Shown: positions 24,261-26,068 of the stretch, one piece after another
Layout: the number at the start of each line of letters is the position of its first letter
Numbering within the stretch: the first letter of the stretch is position 1
NCBI GenBank assembly: GCA_905213725.1
Contig: CAJMJM010000011.1
Location: 1 to 26,068 of the forward strand
Origin: Collinsella aerofaciens
GTDB taxonomy: Bacteria; Actinomycetota; Coriobacteriia; Coriobacteriales; Coriobacteriaceae
DNA length: 26,068 nucleotides
Direction: 5' to 3'
Notes under the pieces: generated by a model
What the model saw: only the letters and a program-made list of their open reading frames with translations
What the model was told of the DNA's origin: nothing
The model's database searches: none
Program-made: the position numbers and the translations under genes

Positions 24261-24375
24261 AGGTCATGCGGCGGTCTCGGCTCGCCGCGGCCCGCGCGGG
24301 ACATGTCAGGAAACGAGGGCAGCCCTGTGGGCGCCAGCGGAATGTGGGGTCACCGCGCGGTCCGCATCTGATGGT
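24153..24375 (-). ncRNA. Candidate bridge RNA region of the IS110 element
   Basis: In IS110 elements the bridge RNA is encoded in the non-coding end next to the transposase. This GC-rich, hairpin-rich stretch upstream of the transposase start (for example CGGCGAGCC and CCCGCGCGGG segments) is the natural place for it. I cannot identify target- or donor-binding loops by eye, so this is a location, not a mapped RNA. Confidence 0.3.
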
Positions 24376-24568
24376 GTCGACGTCAATGGTATACGGGTGC
24401 ATCATCGACGTCTTCAATACAGAAAATATCAGTGCGGAATGTACGGATTGCTGCCGTATCCTTAGTAATTAAAACTGTCCGTTCAGTAGTAGGGGCGCGC
24501 CGGCGTTAGCCGGTGCGCCCCTACTTTGGGAAACATAAAACTCGCTTTTAATCGGTTGCCTGCGTAGC
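24376..24568. other. Intergenic region between the IS element and surface protein copy B
   Basis: AT-richer DNA with one strong hairpin at 24488-24525. No gene seen. Confidence 0.5.
24488..24525. terminator. Strong hairpin, probable terminator
   Basis: A 17-bp stem beginning AGTAGGGGCGC and closing GCGCCCCTACT, loop GTTA, with one non-Watson-Crick position. TTT follows on the plus strand and AAA precedes, so it could end transcripts from either side; surface protein copy B ends 44 bases away on the minus strand. Confidence 0.6.
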
Positions 24569-25711
24569 TCAAAGCGGGAACAACCGCCATGACGATGCAT
24601 GCGATACCGAGCAGCGGTGCGCGGCAGCTATAAGCGCTGCTCCTAGCAGGAATAGCGCTAATGAGGCGGCGATCCAGTTGCTGTCGGCGGTCTTGGGGAG
24701 CGTGGCGGTGGCGGCGCCGGCAGCCTTGGCCTTGGATGGCGTGGACACCGTGGTCCTGTTTACTGTCGTTTTGGTTGTCGTGATCGTCTTGGGCGTCGCA
24801 GTCGCGGGCTTCAGGGCGGGATCCGTCGCGGACCCGGCACCGGGCTGCTCACCGGCAGGACCGGCGCCACCAGCCGGCTCGCCCGCGCCACCCGGTACCT
24901 CGCCCCCACCGGTCTCCCCCGCCGGAGGCGTGGCGACATCGGGCTCAATCACCACATGCGGTGCCACCGCACCGGTGGCATCCACCACGCCACCAGCTCC
25001 AAATGCCCCACCAGCAGGCGCCATAAACCGCGCGGACACAAGCGACCCACCCAAGCACGCAACGCCGCCGTCGGCACCGGTCGCATTGAGCCACGAGGCA
25101 TCGACGGAAAGCCGGCGGCCGGCCGCGCCATCGCCAAGACCCGCGTCCTGAAGATACACCCCATAAGCGCTCACGCCCGCTCCGGACCCGGCGCCCGCGG
25201 CAACGACGCGCCCGCCGCCGCGCACGGCCATGTCGCCGGCGATTACGCCCGCCACGGCCTCGTCAGAAATATCGGCCCCGTCCGCCCGGGCATCGACGGT
25301 GCAACCGTCCACCACGAGCGCCTGCGAAACGTGGATCCCGCACTGCGAGCCCGTCGCCGTCAGGGTCCCGGTACCGCGAAGCGTCAGGCTGCCCCACACC
25401 TCCATGCCGCACAGCGTGATGTCCGCATCGGGCGCATTCGACTCCGTCACCGAGTTTTGCCCGGCGAGCGTCACGACCAGGTCGCCGTCGGCGGCGGTGG
25501 CGTCGCCCGCGTAGCCGTCAAGCTCCAGAAGGCCGGCATCGGTCCAGGCCCAGCCGGGGCCCGACGCGCCCGGCTCGCAGTACGTCGCGCCCGCGATGAT
25601 GAGGCTCTCCGCGCCCGCGGCACAAGAAGGCCCGCCCAGCAAAACGCATAGGCAGGCCATGGCAATAATCGCAATGTAATGACGGCTGGTGTAGGACTCT
25701 GCAGCAAACAT
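24569..25711 (-). CDS. LPxTA-type surface protein, beta-helix-like, copy B
   Basis: A 380-aa exported protein, closely related to the one at 17422-18495. The signal peptide (MFAAESYTSRHYIAIIAMACLCVLL...) and the beta-helix-like domain differ from copy A by only scattered residues up to about residue 260. The linker is different (GGAGEPAGGAGPAGEQPG and a Thr/Lys-rich run). The sorting signal reads LPKTA rather than LPKTG, and after the hydrophobic segment the protein runs on for 13 residues beyond the point where copy A ends (tail SVSHASSWRLFPL). Anchoring by sortase is therefore less certain. GGAG precedes the ATG at 25711. Confidence 0.75.
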   Translation of the reverse strand: MFAAESYTSRHYIAIIAMACLCVLLGGPSCAAGAESLIIAGATYCEPGASGPGWAWTDAGLLELDGYAGDATAADGDLVVTLAGQNSVTESNAPDADITLCGMEVWGSLTLRGTGTLTATGSQCGIHVSQALVVDGCTVDARADGADISDEAVAGVIAGDMAVRGGGRVVAAGAGSGAGVSAYGVYLQDAGLGDGAAGRRLSVDASWLNATGADGGVACLGGSLVSARFMAPAGGAFGAGGVVDATGAVAPHVVIEPDVATPPAGETGGGEVPGGAGEPAGGAGPAGEQPGAGSATDPALKPATATPKTITTTKTTVNRTTVSTPSKAKAAGAATATLPKTADSNWIAASLALFLLGAALIAAAHRCSVSHASSWRLFPL

Positions 25712-25870
25712 ACCCGCTCCGATCTTCGAGGAGCCAATAGAATGTGCACCAGAAAATGCCCTGGTAGCAGCAGCTATTAGTTTAGCGAGATCAAGGTATA
25801 AACAAAGGAGATACCTGCGAGCAACACTGGGAAATAGGTGTAAATCGTTTTGCCAATCGGTGAATGGAGA
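24605..25870. repeat. 1.27-kb direct repeat, copy B (surface protein gene)
   Basis: Partner of the repeat at 17422-18657. Homology includes about 150 bases upstream of the gene, where GTAAATCGTTTTGCCA is shared near the far edge, and fades at about 25870. Confidence 0.85.
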
Positions 25871-25991
25871 TTATGTCTAACGTAATCTCGTAGGCCACTA
25901 AGAGCACGCCCTTGCTTTCACCTGATTCATGGCAAATAGGATGGATTTGAACAGTCTTCCCGGGCTCCGGTTTAACAAAGTCTGCGAGCAT
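25791..25991 (-). CDS. Hypothetical short protein, possibly the truncated start of a longer gene
   Basis: A 66-aa frame with ATG at 25991 preceded by GGAGA. The first 40 residues (MLADFVKPEPGKTVQIHPIC...) read like a genuine protein N-terminus, but the last 25 lie inside the surface-protein repeat. It may be a gene cut off when that repeat arrived. No family recognised. Confidence 0.3.
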   Translation of the reverse strand: MLADFVKPEPGKTVQIHPICHESGESKGVLLVAYEITLDIISIHRLAKRFTPISQCCSQVSPLFIP

Positions 25992-26068
25992 ATCTCTCCG
26001 GCAAGGCCGCTAGTCCCATCATTCGACACTGCACGTGGAAAGCCTTTACTGCAGAGCGATTTTGACGG

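Noticed and set aside
24956..25651. Plus-strand frame opposite surface protein copy B, also found opposite copy A (17740-18435)
   Set aside because: Both are antisense to a protein with signal peptide and sorting signal; conservation follows from the repeat itself.
1..26068. CRISPR array
   Set aside because: No run of short regularly spaced repeats was seen; the repeats present are long direct duplications or single inverted repeats.

Overview
The window reads as one stretch of a high-GC, Gram-positive actinobacterial chromosome. Gene content, codon choice (strong G/C at third positions) and protein style fit class Coriobacteriia, most likely Collinsella or a close relative. That assignment is inference from recognised proteins, not a database match.

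Region 1 (1-10.8 kb) is a conserved housekeeping block, all on the minus strand and tightly packed. In transcription order it runs ABC-F ATPase, small membrane protein, M50 site-2 protease, scpA, scpB, rluB, cmk, plsC, ispH, a DUF512 radical SAM protein and der. Several genes overlap or are separated by a few bases, so it looks like one or two long operons for chromosome condensation, ribosome and rRNA maturation, nucleotide, phospholipid and isoprenoid synthesis. Two of these genes (plsC, scpA) have a well-supported N-terminus only if they start at CTG.

Region 2 (10.8-14.0 kb) is a tRNA neighbourhood: tRNA-Ala(GGC), a CAU tRNA (probably Ile2), a second tRNA-Ala(GGC), and tRNA-Val(CAC), all on the minus strand. 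The two Ala genes lie in a 564-bp direct duplication that also carries promoter, terminator and a MITE-like inverted-repeat element. A frameshifted nuclease-like gene lies between the second Ala and the Val tRNA.

Region 3 (14.0-26.07 kb) is accessory. On the minus strand are a DUF3825 protein, a Doc-like Fic toxin with a 61-aa partner, a DUF4160 protein with its own partner, and an AbiU2-like HEPN protein. Next come two closely related genes for LPxTG-type surface proteins about 7.2 kb apart in direct orientation. They bracket a lower-GC plus-strand cassette (an AAA ATPase-TOPRIM operon with palindromes at its promoter, and an ApeA-like HEPN protein) and an IS110-family transposase with an extra C-terminal XRE-type helix-turn-helix.

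The best candidate for an unusual system is 18.9-22.8 kb: the ATPase-TOPRIM pair with its operator-like promoter and the neighbouring HEPN protein, in a segment that homologous recombination between the surface-protein repeats could delete or mobilise.
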